From positions 1-56,520 of the forward strand of contig CANDNA010000022.1 in the NCBI GenBank assembly GCA_947385955.1: DNA of 56,520 nt. The letters run 5' to 3'. Within the stretch, counting starts at the first letter, position 1. Each line of letters opens with the position of its first letter. The translations under genes were made by a program, and so were the position numbers. Below are positions 34,403 to 42,371 of this stretch, in pieces. The notes below the pieces were generated by a model. It searched no databases. It was given only the letters and a program-made list of their open reading frames with translations, and was not told the origin of the DNA. The DNA comes from an uncultured Clostridia bacterium. Lineage in GTDB: Bacteria; Bacillota; Clostridia; Lachnospirales; Lachnospiraceae.

Positions 34403-35110
34403 ATGCGTATTGTAATCTGTGACGATGATACGGCAATTACAATGCAGTTAACCGGGTACCTGCAGGAATATTTTCAGGAGCATGGTTTAAAGATGCCCCA
34501 AATCCAGACCTTTCACAGCGGAGAAGAACTGCTCTGCGATTCCGACAGCCAGGACATTGTCTTTCTGGATGTGAAAATGCAGGGAGTCAGCGGAATCCGC
34601 ACCGGCGAACTGGTCAAACGCAGAAACCCGGACAGCATTATTTTTATCATTACTTCCTATCTGGAATATCTGGATGATGCCATGCGTTTCCATGTGTTCC
34701 GTTACCTGACCAAGCCGCTGGACAGGCAGCGCCTGTTCCGCAATCTGAAAGACGCCCTGGCTCTGTATACTTCCTCCTATGCCAGGATTCCCATTGAAAC
34801 CAGGCAGGGTGTGTTTTCTGTCCCTGCCTCTGATATCGTCTGTGTACAGACCCTGGACCGGAAGGTCTGCATCCATACGGTTTCGACAGCCTATGAGTCT
34901 GTTTATAACATACAGCGTTGTGAACAGCTTCTGCATCAAAGCTGTTTCTTCCGTACCCACAGAAGCTACATTGTCAACCTGGAATATGTGACAGATTTCA
35001 ATCACTTTCTGATTCACCTCAGTCTGCCGCCCTTTGAAGCCTACCTCGCACGCAGGAAATACAGTGCATTTCATGACGCGTACCTGTTATTTCTTGAGAG
35101 CAGAACCTGA
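34403..35110 (+). CDS. LytTR-family response regulator (AgrA/ComE type)
   Basis: 235 residues. The receiver domain (1-120) has the acidic pocket DDD at 7-9, the phosphoacceptor D56 in IVFLDVKMQG and the conserved Lys in RYLTKPLD. The LytTR DNA-binding domain (about 133-232) shows IPIETRQGVFSVPASDI, FFRTHRSYIVNLEYV and a C-terminal LARRKYSAFHDAYL. It starts at ATG 34403 behind AAGGAGG and is divergent from the RiPP operon. Members of this group respond to secreted peptides through a GHKL kinase, encoded 18 bases downstream. It probably switches the peptide locus on. Confidence 0.95.
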   Translation: MRIVICDDDTAITMQLTGYLQEYFQEHGLKMPQIQTFHSGEELLCDSDSQDIVFLDVKMQGVSGIRTGELVKRRNPDSIIFIITSYLEYLDDAMRFHVFRYLTKPLDRQRLFRNLKDALALYTSSYARIPIETRQGVFSVPASDIVCVQTLDRKVCIHTVSTAYESVYNIQRCEQLLHQSCFFRTHRSYIVNLEYVTDFNHFLIHLSLPPFEAYLARRKYSAFHDAYLLFLESRT

Positions 35111-35128
35111 ACAACGGAGAAACGACAA

Positions 35129-36253
35129 ATGGCAGCCAGTATATTTTATTGTATAATTTATCTGACAGAAGCAAGTATTTTCAGGTATTACTGCAAAAAA
35201 ATGTTTGTTTCCAGACTTTCTGCATGGGCAGAAAATGCAGTATTTGCCCTGGCTTACGGATTGCTCTTCTTTTTTTCTTTTTTACAATGGATCCGGCCGG
35301 ATACTCTGGCCCTTTTATCCGTTAATTTCCTGCTGTTATTCTGTCTCTATGACATCCGGCCTGCCCGCGCCGCTTTTCATGCCGCCATTGCCACAATGAT
35401 CATGGGGCTTTGCGAGCTGTCCGTCATGGGGGTCTTTTTCCGACTGGTACGGGTAAATTTTTGCTTTTCCTTACGGAAATTTACCGTCCTGGGGGCGGAC
35501 AGTCATATACTGCTGATACTGTCCGGCAATCTGGTGATCTGGCTTCTTTATCTTCATATGCAGAATAAAAACGAAGTCTTTGTGCAGATGCAGCACAGGC
35601 TGCAGAAAGAAAAAGTCTGTGCCAGCTATTACCGGATGCTGTTGGAGCAAAAGGAGAATCAGGGCATCCTGCTCCATGACATCAAAGGGCATCTCCAGTC
35701 CATTGCCATTCTCAACGAACACAAAGAGCCGGATAAAGTCACTGCCTACATTGAAAGACTGCTGCAGGGCTTTGCACTGCAGGATTCTGTACAAATCTGC
35801 GGCAATGAGCTTTTAAATGCCATCCTATGCGGCTGCAGGCAGCGATGCCGGGAACATGGGATCACCTTCCAGACCGATGTCCGCAGCGGCGCCGCGGATT
35901 TTCTGGAAGAGGACGAACTGACTTCCCTGTTCTGCAATCTGCTGGACAATGCCTTTGCCGCCGCCTGCGGACAGACAAATGCTTACATCCGTTTAAATAT
36001 AACCCTCAGACCGGGTACAGCCCTTGCCGTTATCACCCTGATCAACTCCTGTCAGGCAGACCCTTTTACTCCTCAGGGCCGCCTCATTTCTCATAAACCA
36101 GAAAGCCACAGGCATGGCTTCGGGCTGAAAAGCATCCGCCGGATCGTTAAGAAATACCGGGGCCATATGCAGATCTATTACTGTGACAGGGATCACAGCT
36201 TTCATACTGTCATCACCATGCAGGCAGAGATTGAAAAATTCCCCGCAGAATGA
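35129..36253 (+). CDS. AgrC-like sensor histidine kinase (GHKL family)
   Basis: 374 residues. The N-terminal sensor has about five hydrophobic helices (roughly 5-20, 38-55, 62-78, 84-108 and 125-143) and short loops, with no large outside domain, as in peptide-sensing AgrC/ComD. The dimerisation helix has H183 in LLHDIKGHLQSI. The catalytic domain shows the N-box NLLDNAFAAA near 278 and the G-box HGFGLKSIRRIV near 340. It phosphorylates the LytTR regulator encoded just upstream. The signal is probably the product of the adjacent RiPP locus or a degraded form of it; this is inference from gene order. Confidence 0.93.
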   Translation: MAASIFYCIIYLTEASIFRYYCKKMFVSRLSAWAENAVFALAYGLLFFFSFLQWIRPDTLALLSVNFLLLFCLYDIRPARAAFHAAIATMIMGLCELSVMGVFFRLVRVNFCFSLRKFTVLGADSHILLILSGNLVIWLLYLHMQNKNEVFVQMQHRLQKEKVCASYYRMLLEQKENQGILLHDIKGHLQSIAILNEHKEPDKVTAYIERLLQGFALQDSVQICGNELLNAILCGCRQRCREHGITFQTDVRSGAADFLEEDELTSLFCNLLDNAFAAACGQTNAYIRLNITLRPGTALAVITLINSCQADPFTPQGRLISHKPESHRHGFGLKSIRRIVKKYRGHMQIYYCDRDHSFHTVITMQAEIEKFPAE

Positions 36254-36259
36254 TAAAAT
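36231..36259 (+). promoter_or_regulatory. Sigma-A promoter of the binding protein/chemoreceptor pair
   Basis: TTGAAA (36231-36236), a 17-base spacer and TAAAAT (36254-36259). It overlaps the last codons of the kinase gene (stop 36251-36253), so the following pair can be expressed on its own. Confidence 0.6.
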
Positions 36260-36340
36260 AACACAGACATATTTCTACATAAGTCCGCCGGGAATATGGC
36301 AGCAGCCGATTCCCACAGACACAGATATCGGGGGTTTTTT

Positions 36341-37624
36341 ATGAAAGCAAAAACAGGAATCGGAATTGCCGCCGCCATACTGTCGGCGGTGTTGGCAGGC
36401 TGTGCAGGTCCGGAAAATGATCTCAGGGAGACAGGGAGCACAGCACAAAGCAGCGGAGCGTTGTCCCTGGAAGAACAACTGGCGGCAGATTCAGGAGAAG
36501 TGAAACTGCTGGTCTGGGGCGCCGAAGAAGATCAGGCACTGCTGGAACAGATCATTGACGGATTTTCAAAAGAGTATCAAGGCCGGGCCGAATTTCAGAT
36601 TACCCTGGCAGTGCAGAGTGAATCCGGATGTAAGGATACCCTGATGGGGGATCTGGAAGCAGGTGCAGATGTATTTGCCTTTGCCGACGACCAGTTAAAC
36701 ACTCTGGTGGCAGCCGGAGCGCTGGAACCCATCCCACATCCCGACCGGATCCGCTCTGCCAGCCTGGAAGGCGCTGTGGAAGCCGCCTCTGTGGACGGTA
36801 CATTGTATGCCTATCCCCTGACCGCAGACAATGGCTATTTTCTATATTATAACAGACAATACATAACCGAGTCGGACGCCTCATCTCTGGACAGCATCCT
36901 GGAGGCAGCAGCCGCTCATCACAAAAAATTTGCGATGGACTGGTCCTCAGGCTGGTATGTCTATTCCTTTTTCGGCAATACCGGGCTGGAAGTGGGGCTG
37001 AATGAAGATGGCATTACCAATTACTGTACCTGGAATCAGACCGGAAGCGCTGCCAGCGGCACAGAGGTGGCGCAGGCCATGCTGGAAATAGCGGCAAGTC
37101 CCGGCTTTTTAAACACAGACGACGGAGGGTTTCTGCGCGGTGTCCAAAACGGCTCTGTCATTGCCGGTGTCAGCGGCGTCTGGAACGCCGTTGCAGTGGA
37201 AGAAGCCTGGGGAAATCAGTATGCGGCAGCCAAACTGCCCACCTATACCTGTGGGAACAAACAGATTCAGATGGCTTCTTTTTCAGGCTATAAACTGATC
37301 GGCGTCAACGCTTATTCAGAGCATCCTGCCTGGTCCGCCCTTCTTGCAGAATGGATCAGCAATGAATCCAACCAGCAGCTTCGCTTTACGCTGCGGGGCC
37401 AGGGGCCTTCCAACATCAAAGCCTCTCAGTCTGCAGCCGTACAGGATTCCCCGGCTATTGCCGCCCTCCTTGCCCAGTCGGAATATTCCTGTCTGCAGAG
37501 GATTGGCGGTAATTACTGGGATCCGGTGTCGGAATTTGCAGGCACGCTGGCCGACGGCAACCCGGACCAGATCGGGCTGCAGGAGCTGCTTGACACAATG
37601 ACAGAAGGAATTACCGCCCCGTAA
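36341..37624 (+). CDS. Orphan extracellular solute-binding lipoprotein
   Basis: 427 residues from ATG 36341; an earlier in-frame start at 36296 would put charged residues before the signal peptide. The lipoprotein signal is MKAKTGIGIAAAILSAVLAGC, with the lipidated Cys at 21. The mature part resembles the maltose-type (cluster D) binding proteins: VKLLVWGAEEDQALLEQI, GADVFAFADDQLNTLVAAGAL, ADNGYFLYYNR and a C-terminal LGANPYSE-like region. No permease or ATPase gene is nearby; instead a chemoreceptor gene follows after 25 bases. That suggests it feeds a sugar signal to the receptor rather than, or as well as, transport. The ligand is unknown. Confidence 0.9.
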   Translation: MKAKTGIGIAAAILSAVLAGCAGPENDLRETGSTAQSSGALSLEEQLAADSGEVKLLVWGAEEDQALLEQIIDGFSKEYQGRAEFQITLAVQSESGCKDTLMGDLEAGADVFAFADDQLNTLVAAGALEPIPHPDRIRSASLEGAVEAASVDGTLYAYPLTADNGYFLYYNRQYITESDASSLDSILEAAAAHHKKFAMDWSSGWYVYSFFGNTGLEVGLNEDGITNYCTWNQTGSAASGTEVAQAMLEIAASPGFLNTDDGGFLRGVQNGSVIAGVSGVWNAVAVEEAWGNQYAAAKLPTYTCGNKQIQMASFSGYKLIGVNAYSEHPAWSALLAEWISNESNQQLRFTLRGQGPSNIKASQSAAVQDSPAIAALLAQSEYSCLQRIGGNYWDPVSEFAGTLADGNPDQIGLQELLDTMTEGITAP

Positions 37625-37649
37625 ACGCACCGCCTGAAAGGACACCGAA

Positions 37650-39242
37650 ATGAAGAAAAATCACAGCATAAGTTTAAAATACAGTTTGATTCTGCCCATC
37701 GTTCTGCTGGGTATTGTCGCTCTGATTTCCAATATTCTGGCCGTTGCCAATATCAGAAATGTAAACGCCAATGCATCGAACATTGCCGACAACTATATGA
37801 ACGGTCAGACCCGGCTGGCTGAAATCCGCCAGTCCACTATGGATCTCCACAAAATGGCCCTCTCCCATATTGTTGCCACAGATTACCGTACGATGATCAC
37901 TCTGGTCACTCAGATCAAGGAAGAAGAAGCCAGACTGGACCAGATGCTTGCAGAGTATCAGGATTATGTGACGCCTGAGGATATGGCCACCTATGAAACA
38001 CTGCTGTCCGATTATGACAGCTTCAAACATGCACTGGTATTTCTTGTATGCGCCAGCGCAGCAAGCAAAACCCAGGACGCCTATGCCTTTGCCAACGGAG
38101 ATGTGGCCGCCTGCGGAGAAGCGATGGAGCAGGACATCAATGCACTGCATATTTCCATCCATGAGCAGACTGCCCGGGCCAGATCACAGCTTTCCTCTGT
38201 TTATATTGGTTCTATGCTGATTGGAGCCGCTTCCACCCTGATCTGTATCCTCCTGGTACTGACTGCTGTTTCTGTGATTCTGAGACATGTGGTAAAGCCG
38301 CTGAAAAATATCATCAATGCGATTCAGAAAAGTTCCGGCCGCATTGACAATCTGGTGGGAGAAGTCCTGAAACGTACCCGGACTTCCAGTGAAAGCGCCC
38401 TGGATCTGTCGGCTCTGGCCCAGGAACTGACTGCCGCCATGCAGGGTGTGACAGAGCATGCCTCCCACATCAACAACAGCACTGCTGACATTCAGGAAGA
38501 TGTCAATGACATGACCGGTGAATGCGGCGCCATCACCGCCTATTCCACCGCCATGCGCACACGGGCCGACCGGATGGAGCATTCTGCCCGGCTCAGCATG
38601 GAAACCACCGGCAATAAGACGGCAGAAATCCTGAGCACTCTGGAAGAAGCCATCCGTCAGAGCAAAAGTGTGGACCGGATCAACAGCCTGACTGATGATA
38701 TCCTGGGTATCTCCGACCAGACTACCCTGATCGCCTTAAACGCCTCTCTGGAAGCTGCAAGAGCCGGGGCTGCCGGCAAAGGATTTTCGGTTGTGGCCAA
38801 TGAAGTACGCCAGCTGGCCGATTCCAGCCGGGAAACTGCAAACCGGATCCAGGAAATCAATGAGGTCGTTATCGGCGCCGTATACAACCTTTCCGAACAT
38901 GCCCAGAATATGGTAAATTACATAAATGAAACCATTCTGACCAAATTTCAGACATTTGTGGAGGCAGGTATGCAGTACAAGCAGGATGCTGTCTACATCG
39001 AACAGGCAATGGATGAATTTAATCAAAAAACCGTCCGGCTGCAAAATTCCATGACAGAGATTGCCAATGACATCGGTATGATTACCCATGCCATTGACAA
39101 CAGCGCTTCCGGCATTGCGGGCGTGGCTCACAGTACTCAGAGCCTGGTAGCTGATATGGAGGATATTACCGGCCGTATGGATACCAACCAGGAAATTGTA
39201 AATCAGCTCAAACAGGAAACAACTGCTTTTGACAATCTGTAA
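37650..39242 (+). CDS. Methyl-accepting chemotaxis protein with 4-helix-bundle sensor
   Basis: 530 residues. The N-terminal transmembrane helix (about 12-35) is followed by a periplasm-side helical bundle (about 36-185, 4HB-like), a second helix near 190-212 and a HAMP-like linker (HVVKPLKNIINAIQK). The signalling hairpin (about 255-528) has the conserved tip ISDQTTLIALNASLEAARAG and GKGFSVVANEVRQLADSSRET. It should control a CheA kinase encoded elsewhere; no chemotaxis or flagellar gene is in this window. The gene is paired with the binding lipoprotein gene upstream, so indirect ligand sensing is likely. The stop is followed at once by a 22-bp perfect palindrome. Confidence 0.93.
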   Translation: MKKNHSISLKYSLILPIVLLGIVALISNILAVANIRNVNANASNIADNYMNGQTRLAEIRQSTMDLHKMALSHIVATDYRTMITLVTQIKEEEARLDQMLAEYQDYVTPEDMATYETLLSDYDSFKHALVFLVCASAASKTQDAYAFANGDVAACGEAMEQDINALHISIHEQTARARSQLSSVYIGSMLIGAASTLICILLVLTAVSVILRHVVKPLKNIINAIQKSSGRIDNLVGEVLKRTRTSSESALDLSALAQELTAAMQGVTEHASHINNSTADIQEDVNDMTGECGAITAYSTAMRTRADRMEHSARLSMETTGNKTAEILSTLEEAIRQSKSVDRINSLTDDILGISDQTTLIALNASLEAARAGAAGKGFSVVANEVRQLADSSRETANRIQEINEVVIGAVYNLSEHAQNMVNYINETILTKFQTFVEAGMQYKQDAVYIEQAMDEFNQKTVRLQNSMTEIANDIGMITHAIDNSASGIAGVAHSTQSLVADMEDITGRMDTNQEIVNQLKQETTAFDNL

Positions 39243-39246
39243 AAAG

Positions 39247-39302
39247 TGTACAGAAAGCGCCCCATACACCCTTTTCAGGATGTATGGGGCGCTTTCTGTA
39301 CA
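39247..39302. terminator. 22-bp perfect palindrome shared by convergent genes
   Basis: TGTACAGAAAGCGCCCCATACA (39247-39268) pairs perfectly with its complement at 39281-39302 around a 12-base loop. The minus-strand LuxR gene stops inside the loop (39275-39277), so the right arm encodes its last eight residues. A T-run (CTTTTT) follows only on the minus strand. It probably terminates both genes. Confidence 0.75.
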
Positions 39303-39898
39303 GCCTCTTTCAGTGCTTCCCGTTTCTGTATCCCGGTTTTTTCAAAAATATGGGAAATATGCTTTTTGACCGTAGTCTCCGAAATCACCAGTTCCTGGGC
39401 AATCTCCCGATTGGAGCGGCCGTTTATGACCAGCAGTGCAATTTCTGCTTCCCGGTTTGTCAGCCCGGCAGCCATGCATTCCTGCATCGTAATCTCCGCC
39501 TCCGGCTTTTCGGCTGTTTTTTCGGATGTTTCCTGCCCCTCCTCCTGATCCGCTCTTTCCAGGATCATTCTGATACAGAAAGCATACAGCATAGGACGGA
39601 AGCACATTGCCAGATCCGGCAAAAGCCCTTCATATTCTCCGGCATCGGACAGTCTGATAAATACCAGCAAAAACACCTGAATCAGTCCTGCATCAATGGA
39701 TTTACTGCCAAAAACGGAGAAAAATTCTTCTTTTTCCATTCCCCTCCGGCAAAAAGGCAGTGTCAGCAAAAAGGTGCCGGCAAGCAGCGATAAAAAGCTC
39801 CTTACATCCAAAAGCTGTCTGATTTCAAATGCTGTCACAAAAGAAAGCAACAGCAAATACAGAAGCAGATACACGATTGTCTGCCCTCTTCTCTTCAT
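39275..39898 (-). CDS. Membrane-bound LuxR-type HTH regulator
   Basis: 207 residues. The N-terminal half has about four hydrophobic helices (roughly 8-28, 32-50, 70-84 and 95-112), then an acidic linker (about 115-140), then a LuxR/NarL HTH (about 143-200): LTNREAEIALLVINGRSNREIAQELVISETTVKKHISHIFEKTG. A DNA-binding domain tethered directly to the membrane is unusual in this family; such proteins may read a membrane signal and be released or act in place. It is co-directional with the MotA-like gene 14 bases upstream. The last codons (QKAPHTS) lie in the terminator hairpin. The target genes are unknown. Confidence 0.85.
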   Translation of the reverse strand: MKRRGQTIVYLLLYLLLLSFVTAFEIRQLLDVRSFLSLLAGTFLLTLPFCRRGMEKEEFFSVFGSKSIDAGLIQVFLLVFIRLSDAGEYEGLLPDLAMCFRPMLYAFCIRMILERADQEEGQETSEKTAEKPEAEITMQECMAAGLTNREAEIALLVINGRSNREIAQELVISETTVKKHISHIFEKTGIQKREALKEAVQKAPHTS

Positions 39899-39911
39899 AT
39901 ACCGCCGCTCC

Positions 39912-40379
39912 TCATTCCTCTGTCACTTCTCTCAGCCGTACCCGCAGTTTTGCCTCCAGAGGCAGTAGCACCAGCGCTATGGCCAGCGCATAGAGCGGTG
40001 TCAGCAGCGCCACCGCCAGCATAGGTCCCAACAGCAGCGGATCATCCATATTAGCCAGAATCAGGACAACGGAAAAAAGGAAACTGAATGCGCCGCCTGC
40101 CAGAGATACCCTTCTCGCCAGGCACACCGCCTCAATGGCGCGGGAAATCTCCCCGGCAGACACCCCGCCTTCCCTTTCCCGTCTGCTTCTGACTGCCAGA
40201 CGCAGCGCATTGTTAAAGTCTTTCAGAAGCCCTGCACTGAACAGCAGAGTCACATCAAATAATAAGATCGTCAGTGCACTGGGGAAATCCAGAAAATAAA
40301 TCAGCCCGCTCCCGCCTGCGGTGGTAAACAGCAGAAACCAGGAAACCAGTACCACTCCCAACACAGAAAAAAAATACAT
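39912..40379 (-). CDS. Distant MotA/TolQ/ExbB-like membrane protein
   Basis: 155 residues from ATG 40379, with GGAGG seven bases upstream; the ATG at 40385 is too close. Four hydrophobic segments (about 4-22, 26-46, 92-110 and 114-138) and a C-terminal LLGPMLAVALLTPLYALAIA-type pair of helices ending LPLEAKLR resemble the last two helices of MotA. The large cytoplasmic torque loop of MotA is short here and no MotB-like partner is seen. It could be a stator-like or channel protein that works with the tethered LuxR protein encoded next. The match is weak and by eye. Confidence 0.6.
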   Translation of the reverse strand: MYFFSVLGVVLVSWFLLFTTAGGSGLIYFLDFPSALTILLFDVTLLFSAGLLKDFNNALRLAVRSRREREGGVSAGEISRAIEAVCLARRVSLAGGAFSFLFSVVLILANMDDPLLLGPMLAVALLTPLYALAIALVLLPLEAKLRVRLREVTEE

Positions 40380-40492
40380 TTGCATACCTCCATTTCATTG
40401 TATCGCTGCCCTGTTGTTACTTCACCTCCATTATAGTAACAGACACCCTGCTTCGCCATACTCCTTCGGAAGTATTTCCGGTAGTATCTTTT

Positions 40493-40999
40493 TCATTCCC
40501 ATGCATCATCCGGCCCGCCGAACATAATCCGGCAGATCCTCTTTCCGGCTCCGGTCCGGAAAATGCTGTGATACGTATGCTGTATTGTTTCCCTGTCACA
40601 GCCATCTTCAAACAGATTCACCAGAAAGTCTGCCTCCAGCAAAATCTGATGGTCCCGCTCTTTTACATCTGTATAAGTGTGATGGTGTCCCACCAGCCAG
40701 GATACCCGTTCTGTAACATCCCTGTCATATCCCAATGCTGTCAGCAGCTTCTCTGCTTCCGGCATTCCTTCCTGTTCCTGTAACTTTCCGCTGCAGCTCC
40801 CATACCGTTCCTCTGCCGGCCTGATACCGATATCATGTACGATCGCCGCCGTTTCCAGAATGAACTGCTCCCCGGCGCTCAGCCCCTCTTCCTCTCCGAT
40901 CAGTCTGGCAAACTGGTATACCTTCAACATATGCTGTATCCTTTTCGGATCGCCCCCATCATGGGCAAACATAGCCTGCAGCAACCTGTTCTGTTTCAT
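40493..40999 (-). CDS. HD-domain phosphohydrolase
   Basis: 168 residues from ATG 40999 (MKQNRLLQAMFAHD), preceded by AAGGGAAAG; the frame is open further upstream but lacks a start with a site. The HD motif is complete: H in QHMLKVYQFARLIG, HD in ETAAIVHDIGI, H in WLVGHHHTY and D in LLEADFLVN. It probably hydrolyses a phosphate ester or nucleotide with a divalent metal; the substrate is not evident. It overlaps the preceding small gene by ATGA, so the two are coupled. A small hairpin (near 40456-40473) follows. Confidence 0.9.
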   Translation of the reverse strand: MKQNRLLQAMFAHDGGDPKRIQHMLKVYQFARLIGEEEGLSAGEQFILETAAIVHDIGIRPAEERYGSCSGKLQEQEGMPEAEKLLTALGYDRDVTERVSWLVGHHHTYTDVKERDHQILLEADFLVNLFEDGCDRETIQHTYHSIFRTGAGKRICRIMFGGPDDAWE

Positions 41000-41283
41000 T
41001 TCTTTCCCTTTCTGCACATTATCAGCCAAATCCCCAGAACCAGCAGGAAAACAATACCTGCCGCTCCTATCCCAAAGGAATATAAGTCTCCCACTTTTCC
41101 GGCCAGAAAAACAGAGGTAGGTCCGTCCGCACCTCCGATCACGGAAACGGATACGGCGCATTTTCTGTTCCATTTTAAAGCTCTATAAATCACGGCGCCC
41201 ACAAGCCCTGCGGCAACGATCAGAAACAATGCAGCCGCACCATGACCGGAGGGCATCTTCTGCCTGTTTTTTTCTGATTTCAT
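40996..41283 (-). CDS. Two-helix protein with the GGADGPTS motif of Na+-decarboxylase beta subunits
   Basis: 95 residues from ATG 41283 (AAAGGAG eight bases upstream); an in-frame GTG at 41301 is less well placed. Helices lie at about 17-37 and 69-89. Between them, SVSVIGGADGPTSVFLAGKVG matches the conserved ADGPT segment of oxaloacetate/methylmalonyl-CoA decarboxylase beta subunits (OadB), where it lies in the Na+-translocating core; the remaining nine or so helices are absent. It is an independent small protein rather than a fragment, given its own start, stop and coupling to neighbours. Function unknown. The AKR gene stops 14 bases upstream. Confidence 0.75.
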   Translation of the reverse strand: MKSEKNRQKMPSGHGAAALFLIVAAGLVGAVIYRALKWNRKCAVSVSVIGGADGPTSVFLAGKVGDLYSFGIGAAGIVFLLVLGIWLIMCRKGKK

Positions 41284-41297
41284 CCCCTCTTCTCCTT

Positions 41298-42335
41298 TCA
41301 CTCCGTGGTTTCCACACTGACTTCACCTGCCAGTACCCGCTTATAATCCTCATAGTTTTTCTCCAGAAGGGCCGGCGTATCCAGTTCATAGGGGCACTTG
41401 CTCCTGCACTGATTGCAATGCAGGCAGTTTTCGATCTGTTTCATCTTTTCCTGTACTTCCGGAGTCAACTGGAGCTGTGACGGTGAACGGCGCAGAAGCA
41501 GTGACATTCTGGCGCAATTGTTGATCTCGATACCGGCAGGACAGGGCATACAATACCCGCAGCCCCGACAGAACTCTCCGCTCAGTTCCTTCCGGTCCCG
41601 CTCAATCAGACTGCTGATTTCTTCTGTCATAGCCGGAGGATTCTCAATATAGGAAATAAATTCATCCAGCTCCTGTTCCCGCTGCACACCCCAGATGGGC
41701 AGTACGTTGTCATACCGGGCCAGAAAGGCATAAGCCGCTGCCGAATCGGTAATCAGCCCGCCGGACAGGGCCTTCATCGCAATAAAGCCCATATGATTTT
41801 CTTTGCAGGCATCCACAAGAGAACGTTCTTTTTCTCCGCTCAGATAACAGAACGGAAACTGCAGTGTTTCATACAGACCGGAAGCAATCGCCTCCTTCGC
41901 TACCGACAGACGGTGATTGGTAATGCCGATATGCCTTACCATCCCTTTCTCCTTTGCTTCCAGCATGGCCTCATACAGACCGCTGCCATCTCCCGGCACC
42001 GGACAAAAAGCCGGGTTATGAAACTGGTACAGATCCACATACTCTGTCCGCAGATTGTGAAGGGAGGTTCCCAGATCCTTCCAAAAGCCCTCTGCCGTCA
42101 CTGCACCGGTCTTGGTGGCAAGATATACCTTTTCCCGCATCCCTGCAAAGGCTTCTCCCACCTTTTCCTCGCTGTCCGTATAAAATCTGGCCGTATCAAA
42201 AAAAGTGATGCCTGCATCATATGCCTTACGGAGCAGCCGCACCGCGGCTGCTGTGGAAATACGCTGAATCGGCAGCGCCCCGAAACCGTTTTTGTTCACC
42301 GTAATACCGGTCCTTCCAAGTGTTACTGTTTCCAT
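41298..42335 (-). CDS. Aldo/keto reductase with C-terminal 4Fe-4S domain
   Basis: 345 residues. The TIM-barrel AKR part (1-240) has the catalytic Asp/Tyr region FFDTARFYTDSEEKVG, the Lys in YLATKTGAV and the His in DLYQFHNP. The C-terminus has two cysteine motifs: CRGCGYCMPCPAGI (near 255) and CLHCNQCRSKCPYEL (near 308), which fit 4Fe-4S clusters. This fusion is common in anaerobes and would take electrons from ferredoxin or pass them on, rather than only use NADPH. The substrate is unknown. Transcription continues into the small GGADGPTS gene. Confidence 0.93.
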   Translation of the reverse strand: METVTLGRTGITVNKNGFGALPIQRISTAAAVRLLRKAYDAGITFFDTARFYTDSEEKVGEAFAGMREKVYLATKTGAVTAEGFWKDLGTSLHNLRTEYVDLYQFHNPAFCPVPGDGSGLYEAMLEAKEKGMVRHIGITNHRLSVAKEAIASGLYETLQFPFCYLSGEKERSLVDACKENHMGFIAMKALSGGLITDSAAAYAFLARYDNVLPIWGVQREQELDEFISYIENPPAMTEEISSLIERDRKELSGEFCRGCGYCMPCPAGIEINNCARMSLLLRRSPSQLQLTPEVQEKMKQIENCLHCNQCRSKCPYELDTPALLEKNYEDYKRVLAGEVSVETTE

Positions 42336-42371
42336 CCTTATCCCTCCTGTGCGATGATAAGCTCCGCCGTT

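Noticed and set aside
36280-36330. Sigma-D (flagellar) promoter at GCCGATTC before the binding lipoprotein
   Set aside because: The -35 TAAA box is not at the right distance; the sigma-A pair at 36231-36259 fits better.
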